64,000 nt of DNA. Origin: Mycolicibacterium arenosum (lineage in GTDB: Bacteria > Actinomycetota > Actinomycetes > Mycobacteriales > Mycobacteriaceae). Position 1 is the first letter of the stretch, and each line of letters opens with the position of its first letter. The notes under the pieces are model-generated. The model ran no database searches, had not been told where the DNA came from, and was given only the letters and a program-made list of their open reading frames with translations. Location: NCBI RefSeq assembly GCF_024320865.1, contig NZ_JANDBD010000011.1, positions 1-64,000 on the forward strand. Reading direction: 5' to 3'. Both the position numbers and the translations under genes were made by a program. This document shows positions 26,014-34,526 of the stretch, in pieces.

Positions 26014-26086
26014 GAATCCCCCCGGCGGGCTTCACGCCGACCCCCGTCGGCTCGCCCGTACGTCGTTAGCGTGTGACGGAACGCGA

Positions 26087-26260
26087 TCAGGATGCGATAC
26101 CGATGGAACTGCCCGATGACAGGCACATGTGCGGCATGTGTCCGAACGGGTGATCGCACACCGGGCAGCCGTCGTCGTAGTCCGACAGCAGCGCGGTGCG
26201 ATCGTTCTGACCGCCGAAGAACGCCTGGATGAGAGCAGAACTGAGCTTCGAGCTCGCCAT
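26087..26260 (-). CDS. 57-residue protein with a Cys/His knuckle
   Basis: ATG at 26260 with GGGGGGAAA upstream. The N-terminal half (MASSKLSSALIQAFFGGQND) is helical; the second half has DGCPVCDHPFGHMPHMC, with three Cys and three His that could bind zinc. A start 26 codons earlier is possible but has no ribosome site. Unknown function. Adjacent to the 42-residue protein on the same strand, and both may belong to one transcript. Confidence 0.55.
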   Translation of the reverse strand: MASSKLSSALIQAFFGGQNDRTALLSDYDDGCPVCDHPFGHMPHMCLSSGSSIGIAS

Positions 26261-26650
26261 GTGATTTCCCCCCGGAAAAATGCCTTCAGTATGAAAGCTA
26301 CCCGCTAAGAATTTAGACGCTGCTAACGCGCACGTCAATCACGTTCTGACATGCGGTTTTCGGCTGTTCGTACCACGCAATGTACCTGTGTTAGCTAATC
26401 GTTTGGCGGGTACGACTTCTGGCGCCGCGCGCGGCTTGCCCAATTCGCGTCGAAACGGACCGGACCTGCCGTAGCACTTGCTTGGTGCGGTTGCGGGACA
26501 CCTCGGCGGGCACGCCGCATGGTAGTTAGCAGCGTGCCGGTCTCGAGCCGTGCCACCGGCCCGACCCGGCGTCGCACGCGGCCGGAACTCACAGGAAACG
26601 AGTTCACCGAACCGCCGACCGCCCGGCGACCGTTATGTGATCGTTGACGG
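26261..26650. other. intergenic region upstream of the PE-PPE-domain gene
   Basis: About 390 bases with no supported gene. The first 140 bases are relatively AT-rich and should contain the promoter of the small minus-strand genes; the last part should contain the promoter of the plus-strand gene at 26651. No clear palindrome or terminator seen. Confidence 0.4.
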
Positions 26651-28339
26651 ATGCGTAAGTCAGCAAAGGCGCTAGCCCTCGTATTCATCGCTTTTCTCGG
26701 CTCACTGGCCCTCGCGATCGGCGCCGCGTTCTCCGCGGCGCTCGCGTTCGGGGCTACGGCCCTGATCGTCCCCGGCACCGGCACTCACAACGTGCTGACC
26801 GACGCCCCCTATCGGAACAACGCGGCCAACCGGTTCATCAATCCGGCCGGTGTCGCATGCACGTCGACGGACGGTTGCAGTATCAACGGCGTCGACTATC
26901 CGGCGGAGTTCTTCCCGTTCGTGATATTCGACGGCTGGTGTCCCGGCCTGTCCTGCGACACGTGGAACGTGTCGGTCGACACCGGCGTGACCAACCTCGA
27001 CGGTGCGCTGACGCCGTTCAAGAGTCCCACCAACACCGAAGACGTCATCGTCTTCGGCTACTCCCAGGGCGGCGCCGTCGTCACCCGCGAGATGTACAAC
27101 CTCGCGGACCTCGACCAGGCCGTGAAGGACCGCATCACCGTCGTCACCATCGGCAACATCAACAACCCGCGCGGGCTCTTCTCGCGGCTGGGCTTCCTGC
27201 CGACGATCCCGTTCCTGGACATCACCTTCGGTCCGCAACTGCCGACCGACATCGGAATCACGAGCACCAACTACTCGTTCGAGTACGACCCCGTCGGTGA
27301 CGCCCCGAGTTACTGGGGCAACCCGTTCGCGATGCTCAACGCCGTCGCTGCATTCGAGTACGTGCACGGCTACTACCTGGTGCCCAACGACAACGGGCCG
27401 ACCGAGGTCATGCCCTACGGCTACGACGACGACAGCCTCGCCGCGGCGATCAACGATCTCGCCAACCGTCGGACGTACCAGGACGCGACGTTCGTGCTGA
27501 TTCCGCAGCAGGGTGCGCTGCCGCTGTTCCAGCCCTTGCTCGGCATCACCGCGCTCAGCCCGATCGTCAAACCGCTCGTCGCGCTGGTGAACCCCGTCAC
27601 CAAGCTGCTGGTGAATCTGGGCTACGACCGGGTGACGAATCCCGGTATCCCGCAGTATCTTTCGATCCTGCCGTTCAACCCGTTCACGTTCAATCCGATC
27701 TCGTTTTCGGTGGAGTTCGTCCAGGCGATCGTGCAGGGAGTCCAGGACGCGTTGAACGGCGGCGCGTCGCTCGACGTGGCGGACTCGCAGGCACCCGAGG
27801 CCGTCAGTGCGCTGGCGTCGTTCTCCCGCCTGGCGTCGGACTCGGCGCCCGCAGTCCTCGGGGACGTACCGGACGCGGACCAGACGGTGTCCACGCTCAG
27901 TGCGGAGCCGACCGGCACCGGCACCCCGGCCCTCGATGTCGACGTCGCGGCCGAGGCCGCTGCGAAGGAGGCCGCGGACAAGGCTGCAGCCGAGCAGGCT
28001 GCCGCTGAGCAAGCCGCCAAGGACGCCGCTGACACCGCTGCAGCGAAGGAGGCCGCTGCGGAGAAGGAGGCCGCCGACAAGGCCGCTGCAGCGAAGGAAG
28101 CCGCTGCGGCGAAGGAGGCCGCCGATAAGGCCGCTGCGCAGGCCGAGAAGGACGCCGCTGAGAAGGCGGCGGCCGACAAGGTCACCGAGGCCGCCGACAA
28201 GGTGCGCCAGGAAGCGGCCGACAACGCCAAGGAGGCGGCGGGTGCCGAGGGCACGGACACCCCGACCGAAACCGGCACCACGTCGGCGACCGACGGCACG
28301 ACCGACGGCGACGCCGCGGGCGCCGACAAGGCCGCCTAA
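26651..28339 (+). CDS. secreted PE-PPE-domain serine hydrolase with Ala/Lys-rich tail
   Basis: 562 residues. An N-terminal signal or anchor helix (ALALVFIAFLGSLALAIGAAF) leads into the PE-PPE domain (starts LIVPGTGTH; nucleophile Ser in FGYSQGGAVVTREM, about residue 140; conserved GNPNNP-like GNINNPRG). In M. tuberculosis this alpha/beta-hydrolase domain follows PE or PPE modules and has esterase-type activity; here there is no PE/PPE module. The last ~130 residues are a repetitive A/K/E coiled-coil-like tail. The stop overlaps that of the convergent LAL regulator. Likely cell-wall-located lipid or glycan ester hydrolase. Confidence 0.82.
   Translation: MRKSAKALALVFIAFLGSLALAIGAAFSAALAFGATALIVPGTGTHNVLTDAPYRNNAANRFINPAGVACTSTDGCSINGVDYPAEFFPFVIFDGWCPGLSCDTWNVSVDTGVTNLDGALTPFKSPTNTEDVIVFGYSQGGAVVTREMYNLADLDQAVKDRITVVTIGNINNPRGLFSRLGFLPTIPFLDITFGPQLPTDIGITSTNYSFEYDPVGDAPSYWGNPFAMLNAVAAFEYVHGYYLVPNDNGPTEVMPYGYDDDSLAAAINDLANRRTYQDATFVLIPQQGALPLFQPLLGITALSPIVKPLVALVNPVTKLLVNLGYDRVTNPGIPQYLSILPFNPFTFNPISFSVEFVQAIVQGVQDALNGGASLDVADSQAPEAVSALASFSRLASDSAPAVLGDVPDADQTVSTLSAEPTGTGTPALDVDVAAEAAAKEAADKAAAEQAAAEQAAKDAADTAAAKEAAAEKEAADKAAAAKEAAAAKEAADKAAAQAEKDAAEKAAADKVTEAADKVRQEAADNAKEAAGAEGTDTPTETGTTSATDGTTDGDAAGADKAA
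27948..28245 (+). repeat. degenerate AAKEAADKAA-type coding repeats
   Basis: Within the PE-PPE-domain gene, about 100 codons encode short imperfect repeats of Ala with alternating Lys, Glu, Asp and Gln (for example KEAADKAAAEQ). The charge pattern predicts a long helix or coiled coil of the heparin-binding or wall-spanning type. Such DNA often varies in length between strains. Confidence 0.75.
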
Positions 28340-31083
28340 AGAAGCCGCGAATGGCTCATTCGTTTACCGAGTTCGGCGCGTGAACGGATGCCCAGTTTGC
28401 GGTAGATGCGGGTCAGGTTCGCTTCGACGGTCTTCGGGCTGATGTCGAGCAGAGCAGCCACGTCGTAGTTGGTCATGCCTGACGCGGCCAGTTCGGCGAC
28501 GCCTTGTTCGGACGGAGTGAGTCGCAGGTGTTGGTCCAACTCTTCGCGGGCACGGTTGGCCCATAACGGCGTTCCCGCTTGGTCGAACGTCCGCAACGCT
28601 TCGCGGAGGGTAACGGTGGCGGCTTCCGCGAGGTGCTGGCCGTATAGGAGCTGGCCGAGTAGCAGCTGGGTGCGCGCACGCTCGAACGGCATGGGCAGCC
28701 GGTCGTGTTCGACCATGGCCTGCTGGGCCATGGAGGTGGCGGCCTCGGCGTCACCCTGAGCGGACCACCACATGCTGCGGCAGCGTGCGCCTACGGCCAG
28801 CATCCACGGTCGGTCGAGGCGGCGGCCGTTGTGTTCCAGTAGGTCGATCAGTGGTTCGGCTTCGGAGCGGTTCCCCAGTGCGAGCATCGCCTCGACGGCA
28901 TCCGGAATGAATGCCGCGGTGCCAAGCTCAAGACCAGGCAGGGTCTTGAGCCCTGCGATCAGTGGCTGTAGACGCGTCAGCGCCTCGGCGTAGTTGCCGA
29001 GCGTTACGTCGAGAAATCCGAGCGCCATGACGGCCGTGTCCGCGAGTCGCGTTGAGCCGCAGCGGTTCGCACCATCAATCGCAGCACGAGCATCGACGCG
29101 GGCGTCGCGTTCGCGCCCGGTGTAGGCGCTGACGAGCGCCGAGGCGGAGTGGGCAATGACCGTCCTGTGATCACCACCGAGCAGCTCGGCACGCTCGATC
29201 GCGTCCTCGGCAGTAAGCGTGGCCGCGGCGAAATCGGCCCGCCAGACGTCGATCAAGGTGCTGTGGAGATCGACGAACATGATGTGACTGTTTGCTTTTC
29301 GTTCGATGTAGCGGTTCCTTACGACCTGCATTTGAGCGCGGGCCTGTTCAAGGTGTCCTGTCCAGGCGAGTGTCAGCGCGTTGACGGCGCTGGCGCTGAA
29401 CGGGAGTGCAACGTCGACGTCGGGATCTTCCGATGACAGGGCAACCTGCAAGCTGGGCTCGTCGACACCCTGCCCGCATACGAGACCGACGCTCACCTTG
29501 TTCGCGCGCGCTTGACTGGCAAGGACCGGTAAGCCGAGCCCTCCCGCCAGCGTGGCGGCATGCAGCGCGTGCTGCAGTGAATCGGCGTACTCCCCGGTGT
29601 TGAGTTCAGCGAACGAGCGCAGGAGGAAGGTCCGCACCAGCACTGCCGGATCGGCAGCGGCGTCATCCTCGGCGCCTCGTAGTAACTCGACTGCGCCGGT
29701 AAAGCTGTTGTCGTGCATACACATTTCTGCGAGTAGGTTGGCTACCGTCCCGCGGAGCGGGCTCGGCGGCAGCTGGCTGATCAAGGGCTCGATTATCGCG
29801 CGCGCAGGTCCGGCATTACCTACCTGGAAATGGCATTCGGCCGCCCGGATCCGGCGTTGGGGGGTGTCACCACCGAGCTGGCGTGCCAGATCGAGCAGTT
29901 CAGCGGCGGCGGCCGGAGCGCCGCGGGCGCACGCCGTATCCGTGGCAGCATCCAAGGCCGTCAGCGTCGCCGGGTCCGAGCCGATGGACGACAGCGCCAG
30001 ATGTCTGGCCCTCAGTTCGGGTTGCGACTCGATGTCGGCCAACGTTCGATGCATGCTGCGCCGACACGCCGAATCGGCGTCGGCGTAGACACCGCGTGCG
30101 AGCAGCGGGTGGCTGAATCGCACCCGATTGCCTTGGATGTCGATGATGCCCTTGTCCTCGAGCGGTTCGAGAAGTTCGACAGTGTGCTCGACAGAGCTTC
30201 CGGTCGCCTGCGCGAGCAGGCCGACGGTCGGGTCGGAAGCACATGCCGCGGCGAGCAATACATCGCGGACATCGCCCCGCAGCGGTCCCATCCGGTGACG
30301 CACCAGTTCAGCCAACGGGACAGGCAGGCCCAGGTGGTTGCTCGGCGACCGAATGTCCGCTGCGCGCGCCAACTCCAGTGCGTGGTGCAGGTTGCCGCGA
30401 GAGAGTTCGGCGATTTCTACCGTCGTCGGGCGAGGAAGGGGGTAACCCAACCGGTCGGAGAGCAGCGTATGGAGGCCGCCAACGCTCAACGGTCCCAGAC
30501 GGAGTCGCGCGATGGTCTCCTCTCCGGCCGGCCGCAGCCAGGAGGCGGTCGTCTCCCCGGTGTCGGGCCGAGAGCCCTCCGTGAGCAACAGGCCGATTCG
30601 TCGGTCGAGTCGTCTTGCGACGAACGCGATGACACTCTTGCTGGCGGCGTCCAACCACTGCACGTCGTCGATGGCGACCAGCACCGGGGATTCGGCCGCA
30701 AGGATGTGGAGGATTGACAGGAACGTCGTCGCGACGATCCGATCTTCGGCCGGAGAACGTCGTCCCAGCTCCCGCCGTCGCATTCGGTCCATTGCCCGCC
30801 GCTGGACGGCGGGCAACGCGTCGGCTGGTCCGCAGTCGACGTCGTTGATCAGCTCGGCGATCACTGCGTACGCCGACCCCGACTCGACATCACCTGCCCG
30901 AGCGGTGAGGACCCGAAACCGACGGTCCTGAGCCCGCTGCACCGCCGCCGACCACAGCGTCGTCTTGCCGATGCCCACCTCGCCGTCGATCACCAGCCCG
31001 GACGGGCGCTCGGTGATCGACGTCAGGAAGTCGGTTACCGAGCGCAACTCGGCCGAACGCTCGGCGAGTAGTCCTCCAGCCAT
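28336..31083 (-). CDS. LAL-type LuxR family transcriptional regulator, first copy
   Basis: 915 residues from the ATG at 31083 with GGAGGA upstream. N-terminal AAA-like ATPase (Walker A GEVGIGKTT, about residues 35-43; Walker B-like VLVAIDDVQWLD), a long TPR-like helical middle, and a C-terminal LuxR HTH (GMTNYDVAALLDISPKTVEA, about 860-880, and IYRKLGIRSRAELGKRM). Members of this MalT-like class bind an inducer and ATP and then activate transcription. A close paralogue lies at 55037. It is divergent from the secreted protein and ugd, and the spacer carries a palindromic motif found again before the initiating-transferase operon. Confidence 0.9.
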   Translation of the reverse strand: MAGGLLAERSAELRSVTDFLTSITERPSGLVIDGEVGIGKTTLWSAAVQRAQDRRFRVLTARAGDVESGSAYAVIAELINDVDCGPADALPAVQRRAMDRMRRRELGRRSPAEDRIVATTFLSILHILAAESPVLVAIDDVQWLDAASKSVIAFVARRLDRRIGLLLTEGSRPDTGETTASWLRPAGEETIARLRLGPLSVGGLHTLLSDRLGYPLPRPTTVEIAELSRGNLHHALELARAADIRSPSNHLGLPVPLAELVRHRMGPLRGDVRDVLLAAACASDPTVGLLAQATGSSVEHTVELLEPLEDKGIIDIQGNRVRFSHPLLARGVYADADSACRRSMHRTLADIESQPELRARHLALSSIGSDPATLTALDAATDTACARGAPAAAAELLDLARQLGGDTPQRRIRAAECHFQVGNAGPARAIIEPLISQLPPSPLRGTVANLLAEMCMHDNSFTGAVELLRGAEDDAAADPAVLVRTFLLRSFAELNTGEYADSLQHALHAATLAGGLGLPVLASQARANKVSVGLVCGQGVDEPSLQVALSSEDPDVDVALPFSASAVNALTLAWTGHLEQARAQMQVVRNRYIERKANSHIMFVDLHSTLIDVWRADFAAATLTAEDAIERAELLGGDHRTVIAHSASALVSAYTGRERDARVDARAAIDGANRCGSTRLADTAVMALGFLDVTLGNYAEALTRLQPLIAGLKTLPGLELGTAAFIPDAVEAMLALGNRSEAEPLIDLLEHNGRRLDRPWMLAVGARCRSMWWSAQGDAEAATSMAQQAMVEHDRLPMPFERARTQLLLGQLLYGQHLAEAATVTLREALRTFDQAGTPLWANRAREELDQHLRLTPSEQGVAELAASGMTNYDVAALLDISPKTVEANLTRIYRKLGIRSRAELGKRMSHSRLL

Positions 31084-31280
31084 GAGCTGTCCTCCAGACC
31101 TGTCGAGTCCCGGGCAACGCCGCCATGATCGCACTCGGCAAACCCTGGCGGTCCCCAAACGCGATCTAAACTATCTAAAACGTCAATTTTTGCTGCGTGA
31201 CCAGCGATGCCGGGGATCGGGTGGCGGCGCCGGCGGCCCCACCGCGCGGCCGGCATAGGGGTGATGAGCGCTAGAACCGT
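31084..31280. promoter_or_regulatory. promoter region of the first LAL regulator
   Basis: The stretch upstream of the regulator is AT-rich for this genome and contains two copies of ATCTAAA (31164-31170 and 31173-31179) spaced by 9 bp, near a TTGACG box on the minus strand (31181-31186). Together these could form the promoter or a tandem protein site. No transcript data support this. Confidence 0.35.
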
Positions 31281-31298
31281 AGGGGATCACCTGATTAC
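31281..31298. promoter_or_regulatory. shared palindromic motif, copy 1: AGGGGATCACCTGATTAC
   Basis: The core ATCA-CC-TGAT is an inverted repeat. The same 18 bases with two changes occur at 34281-34298. This copy lies 111 nt before the secreted-protein gene at 31409 and in the divergent region of the LAL regulator. A candidate operator for the LAL regulators. Confidence 0.5.
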
Positions 31299-31408
31299 CG
31301 GTCGACCGCTATGTGGCTACATTCGTACCGCGAGCTTGCCGACGCTCCGAGAGCGGTATGCGGTGGCACGTGCCTAGTGGTCCAGTAGATGCCGATAGGA
31401 CGGTCCTG

Positions 31409-31879
31409 ATGGGAGCTTTTCTCACGCGCATCCTGGGTGCTGTTGGCGCCGCGCTACTTTCGGTGACGATGCTGGGGGCGGGTGTTGCTTCCGCTGACCC
31501 GTTGAATGGACAAAGTTACGACGACGCGGCGGCGAAGATCACCGGGTGGCGCGGCACACCTGTGGTCAGCACGGTGAGCGGCAACCAACTCGCTAAGGGC
31601 GACTGCATCGTCACCAGTTGGCATAAGTCGACGTTCCGTGATGCGAGCGGTGACAACACACGACCAAACGACTACCTACTCTCCTTGAACTGCAACAATT
31701 ACGTCGCCGCGCCGGGCAAGCCTGGTAACTCTGCGATGACTCCAGAAGGCATCAAGGCGAAGAAGGATCTGACGGCCGCCGAGAGTATTGACAAGAATCC
31801 CGCATGGTGTCAGACGAGCGAGAAGCGCCTGGAGTGGTGCGAGGCAATCTGCGCGAGCACGGGCCGTTGTGAGGTCTGA
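31409..31879 (+). CDS. small secreted protein, 156 aa
   Basis: ATG at 31409 with AGGA upstream. A signal peptide (FLTRILGAVGAALLSVTML) ends ASA before DPLNGQSYDDAAAKI. The mature part has six Cys, four of them in a C-terminal WCQTSEKRLEWCEAICAS segment plus a final C, so disulfides are expected. It resembles small mycobacterial secreted proteins of unknown role. It lies between a LAL regulator and ugd, with ugd 100 nt downstream in the same direction. Confidence 0.78.
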   Translation: MGAFLTRILGAVGAALLSVTMLGAGVASADPLNGQSYDDAAAKITGWRGTPVVSTVSGNQLAKGDCIVTSWHKSTFRDASGDNTRPNDYLLSLNCNNYVAAPGKPGNSAMTPEGIKAKKDLTAAESIDKNPAWCQTSEKRLEWCEAICASTGRCEV

Positions 31880-31979
31880 CCAGCCAGGCCAAGTGTGACG
31901 AAGAGGACGAAGAGACAATCAGCCGGGACAAGTCATGAATCACAACATTTCGGCCGTGTAGTCAAGGCGACGTGTATCC

Positions 31980-33296
31980 ATGCGAATTAGTGTGATCGGG
32001 ACGGGTTATCTCGGAGCCGTCCACGCCGCATGCATGACCAGGCTCGGGCACGAGGTCGTCGGATACGACACCGACTCGGCGAAGGTGGACTCGTTGTCGC
32101 GTGGGGTCTCGCCCTTCTTCGAACCCGAATTCGGGGCGGTGCTGGAATCCGCGCTTGCGACGGGACGTCTGCGATTCACCAGCAGCGCCGAGGAGGCCGT
32201 TCGCGGCGCGAAAGTGCATTTCATCTGTGTCGGGACGCCGCAGCAGTTGGGATCCGATGCCGCCGATCTGCACTTCGTCGACGCTGCGGTACAGATGGTC
32301 GCCGACGTGGCGGACTGCGACGGGCTGATCGTCGGGAAGTCGACCGTGCCCGTCGGGACGGCCCAACGATTGGCCGACAGGCTGAATCGCGACGGGTCTC
32401 GGCTCGAATTGGCCTGGAACCCAGAGTTTCTGCGCGAGGGCCTGGCCGTGCGGGACAACCTTCATCCCGATCGGCTGGTCTTCGGGGTGACCTCGCAGCA
32501 TGCCGAGAAGTCCTTGATGGAGGTCTACGCGAAGATCATCGACGACGGCACGCCGTACATCACCACCGACTTGGCGACTGCGGAGCTGGTCAAGGTGGCC
32601 GCGAACTCCTTTCTGGCCACGAAAATCTCGTTCATCAATGCGATGGCCGAGGTATGCGAGGTGGCCAATGCCGACGTCGTAACGCTCAGCGAGGCACTGG
32701 GCTATGACGCGCGGATCGGCCGTCGCTTCCTCAGCGCCGGCCTCGGGTTCGGTGGCGGATGCCTGCCCAAGGACATTCGCGCGTTCAGTGCGCGGGCGGG
32801 CGAGCTGGGGGCGTCTGACGCGCTGACGTTCCTGCGTGAGATCGACAAGATCAACATGCGCAGGCGCGACAAAGTCGTCACCGTCGCCGGCACCCTGCTC
32901 GGCGGCAACTTCCTGGGCAAGAACATCGCCGTACTGGGCGCGGCGTTCAAGCCCAACAGCGATGACGTGCGGGACTCCCCGGCCCTCAACGTTGCCGCCG
33001 CCATGCATCTGAAGGGCGCCAGTGTCCGGGTGCACGACCCGAAGGCCATCCCCAACGCACGTAGACAGTTCCCCACCTTGACCTATTGCTCCGCGATCGA
33101 CGACGCCTGCCGCAACACCGATCTGATCGTCCTAGCCACGGAGTGGGATGAGTACCGCAGCATCGACCCGCGGCTGTTCCTGTCTCTGGTTCGCGAGCCC
33201 CGGATGCTCGACGCCCGAAACGCCGTCGACTATGACTTCTGGTCGGAAGCCGGCTGGCAGGTGTACGCGCTCGGACGGGGTGCACTCAATTCCTAA
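31980..33296 (+). CDS. ugd: UDP-glucose 6-dehydrogenase
   Basis: 438 residues, the usual length. It has the NAD-binding GTGYLGAVHA at the N-terminus, TPQ and KSTVPVGTA motifs, the catalytic Cys261 in GFGGGCLPKD, and a C-terminal domain (GAAFKPNSDDVRDSPA). It oxidises UDP-glucose to UDP-glucuronate, a precursor for acidic polysaccharides. ATG at 31980. In context it probably feeds the epimerase at 36893 and glycosyltransferases of module B. The GDP-mannose dehydrogenase sister family cannot be strictly excluded, but the motifs fit the UDP-glucose group better. Stop overlaps that of the convergent phosphatase gene by 4 nt. Confidence 0.88.
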   Translation: MRISVIGTGYLGAVHAACMTRLGHEVVGYDTDSAKVDSLSRGVSPFFEPEFGAVLESALATGRLRFTSSAEEAVRGAKVHFICVGTPQQLGSDAADLHFVDAAVQMVADVADCDGLIVGKSTVPVGTAQRLADRLNRDGSRLELAWNPEFLREGLAVRDNLHPDRLVFGVTSQHAEKSLMEVYAKIIDDGTPYITTDLATAELVKVAANSFLATKISFINAMAEVCEVANADVVTLSEALGYDARIGRRFLSAGLGFGGGCLPKDIRAFSARAGELGASDALTFLREIDKINMRRRDKVVTVAGTLLGGNFLGKNIAVLGAAFKPNSDDVRDSPALNVAAAMHLKGASVRVHDPKAIPNARRQFPTLTYCSAIDDACRNTDLIVLATEWDEYRSIDPRLFLSLVREPRMLDARNAVDYDFWSEAGWQVYALGRGALNS

Positions 33297-33823
33297 TCGG
33301 TCGCGGGAGCCGAGGCCCTGCGGCAGAGTTCGAGTACGGGCGGCAGAAGGTTGGAGATCTGCACACCGACCGTGGCGAAGAACTCGGAGTTCTGGCCGAT
33401 CGGGTCGGGAACATCGGACAGTTCGTGGTCGGCCACTTGTGGACGGTGTGCCGCCAGGTCTGAGAGATTTCGGACGTTGACGTCCGACGCGAGTTCAGCC
33501 GCTTCGCTCAGCGTGAAGGTTCGGTGTAGTTGGTGAGGGGCGAGTTGTAGGGCAGCACCACGTTGCGCCATCGTCATGGTGAGAATGAGATCGGCAGCTG
33601 ACGCGATTCGCGAATTCAGCTGTCGTGCTGCGAAGTTCGACGGATGACCGCCGAGGGCCTCGAGGACGACCGCCGCCTCGTGGTGAATCGGGTGCCCGAT
33701 CATCGCCCGTGTGCCTGCGCTCGACACCGTGAAGTTGGGAATGGGAGAACGGGCGCTGTACGCCACGGCCAGCCGCTCTGCCAGAGGCGACCGGCAGATG
33801 TTTCCAGTGCAAACGAATAGCAC
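33293..33823 (-). CDS. low-molecular-weight protein tyrosine phosphatase (Wzb-like)
   Basis: 176 residues, GTG start at 33823. The P-loop CTGNICRS (Cys5, Arg11) opens the protein and the general acid is in DVPDPIG. Polysaccharide loci often carry such a phosphatase to reset the BY-kinase (here encoded at 50916), whose cycling controls polymer length. The partner assignment is inferred. An arsenate-reductase-type function is the alternative, but context argues against it. It is divergent from the long spacer before the initiating-transferase operon. Confidence 0.85.
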   Translation of the reverse strand: MLFVCTGNICRSPLAERLAVAYSARSPIPNFTVSSAGTRAMIGHPIHHEAAVVLEALGGHPSNFAARQLNSRIASAADLILTMTMAQRGAALQLAPHQLHRTFTLSEAAELASDVNVRNLSDLAAHRPQVADHELSDVPDPIGQNSEFFATVGVQISNLLPPVLELCRRASAPATD

Positions 33824-34280
33824 GTGCAGAGTGAATGCCTCCTTTCGGACCTAAGGGCGGCGTCGCACCAGTTGATCGCCTGTCAGTATCCGGCAGCGGG
33901 GGCGGATCGAGTTCGGCGGGGTGCCATCGCCGTCGGGCCGCCGCGCTGCCGCGATCGGGCTATTCGATGTCGCACTGCGGCGGTTCCGTGTGCGGCACCT
34001 CACCGGACGCGACTACGGCCGCCTTTCTATGTTTCAGCAAATTGCGAACAGGCGACGATCCGATCACAGCCAGCGGTATTGCGCGGACTGGTCGGTGGCG
34101 GCGTACGTCGGAACCAACGCGCGGCCACAAGCAGCGCGGCCGGACTGCCAACGGCGTCTGTTTCGATAGTCACACCGCAGCAACCCTTTTCGGCTAGCCC
34201 GGTGAACTAGCGCCCTGACCCGAAAAGCCGCATTGACCTGCAGCGTGACGGTGACGAGGGGGTACGGCAGCGAAAAGCAT
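33824..34280. other. intergenic region upstream of the main biosynthetic operon
   Basis: About 460 bases without a supported gene; open frames here lack ribosome sites and protein-like composition. It separates the phosphatase (minus strand) from the plus-strand operon starting at 34353 and should contain their promoters. Confidence 0.45.
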
Positions 34281-34298
34281 AGGGAATCACCTGATTCC
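34281..34298. promoter_or_regulatory. shared palindromic motif, copy 2: AGGGAATCACCTGATTCC
   Basis: A perfect AATCA-CC-TGATT palindrome at its core. It matches 16 of 18 bases of the motif at 31281-31298 and lies 55 nt before the GTG at 34353. Candidate operator for the initiating-transferase operon. Confidence 0.55.
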
Positions 34299-34352
34299 GC
34301 TCCGTCGCCGCCGTCAATAATCTGATCACAGGTTGATAAAGGACGGGAATGA

Positions 34353-34526
34353 GTGTTCCAGCTCAGCAAGATAACGCAGCCGCACGGTGATTACGAGGTC
34401 GACGCTGGGACCTCCATTCCATCGGCAAAGTGGTTCGTGAGCGGTTACGGGGGTGACGTGGTGTCGGCACTGCAGCTTGGTGTGCGTGCGATGGCAACGG
34501 GACTCGCGCTTGGGGCCGAGTCATGA
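34353..34526 (+). CDS. 57-residue ORF coupled to the initiating transferase
   Basis: A GTG at 34353 (AAAGGA 10 nt upstream) opens 57 codons beginning FQLSKITQPHGDYEVDAG and including SAKWFVSGYGGDVVSALQLG. The stop overlaps the ATG of the sugar transferase by ATGA, the same coupling used elsewhere in this operon, which argues that it is translated. No signal peptide or known motif. It could be a leader that tunes expression or a small regulatory protein. Confidence 0.5.
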   Translation: MFQLSKITQPHGDYEVDAGTSIPSAKWFVSGYGGDVVSALQLGVRAMATGLALGAES

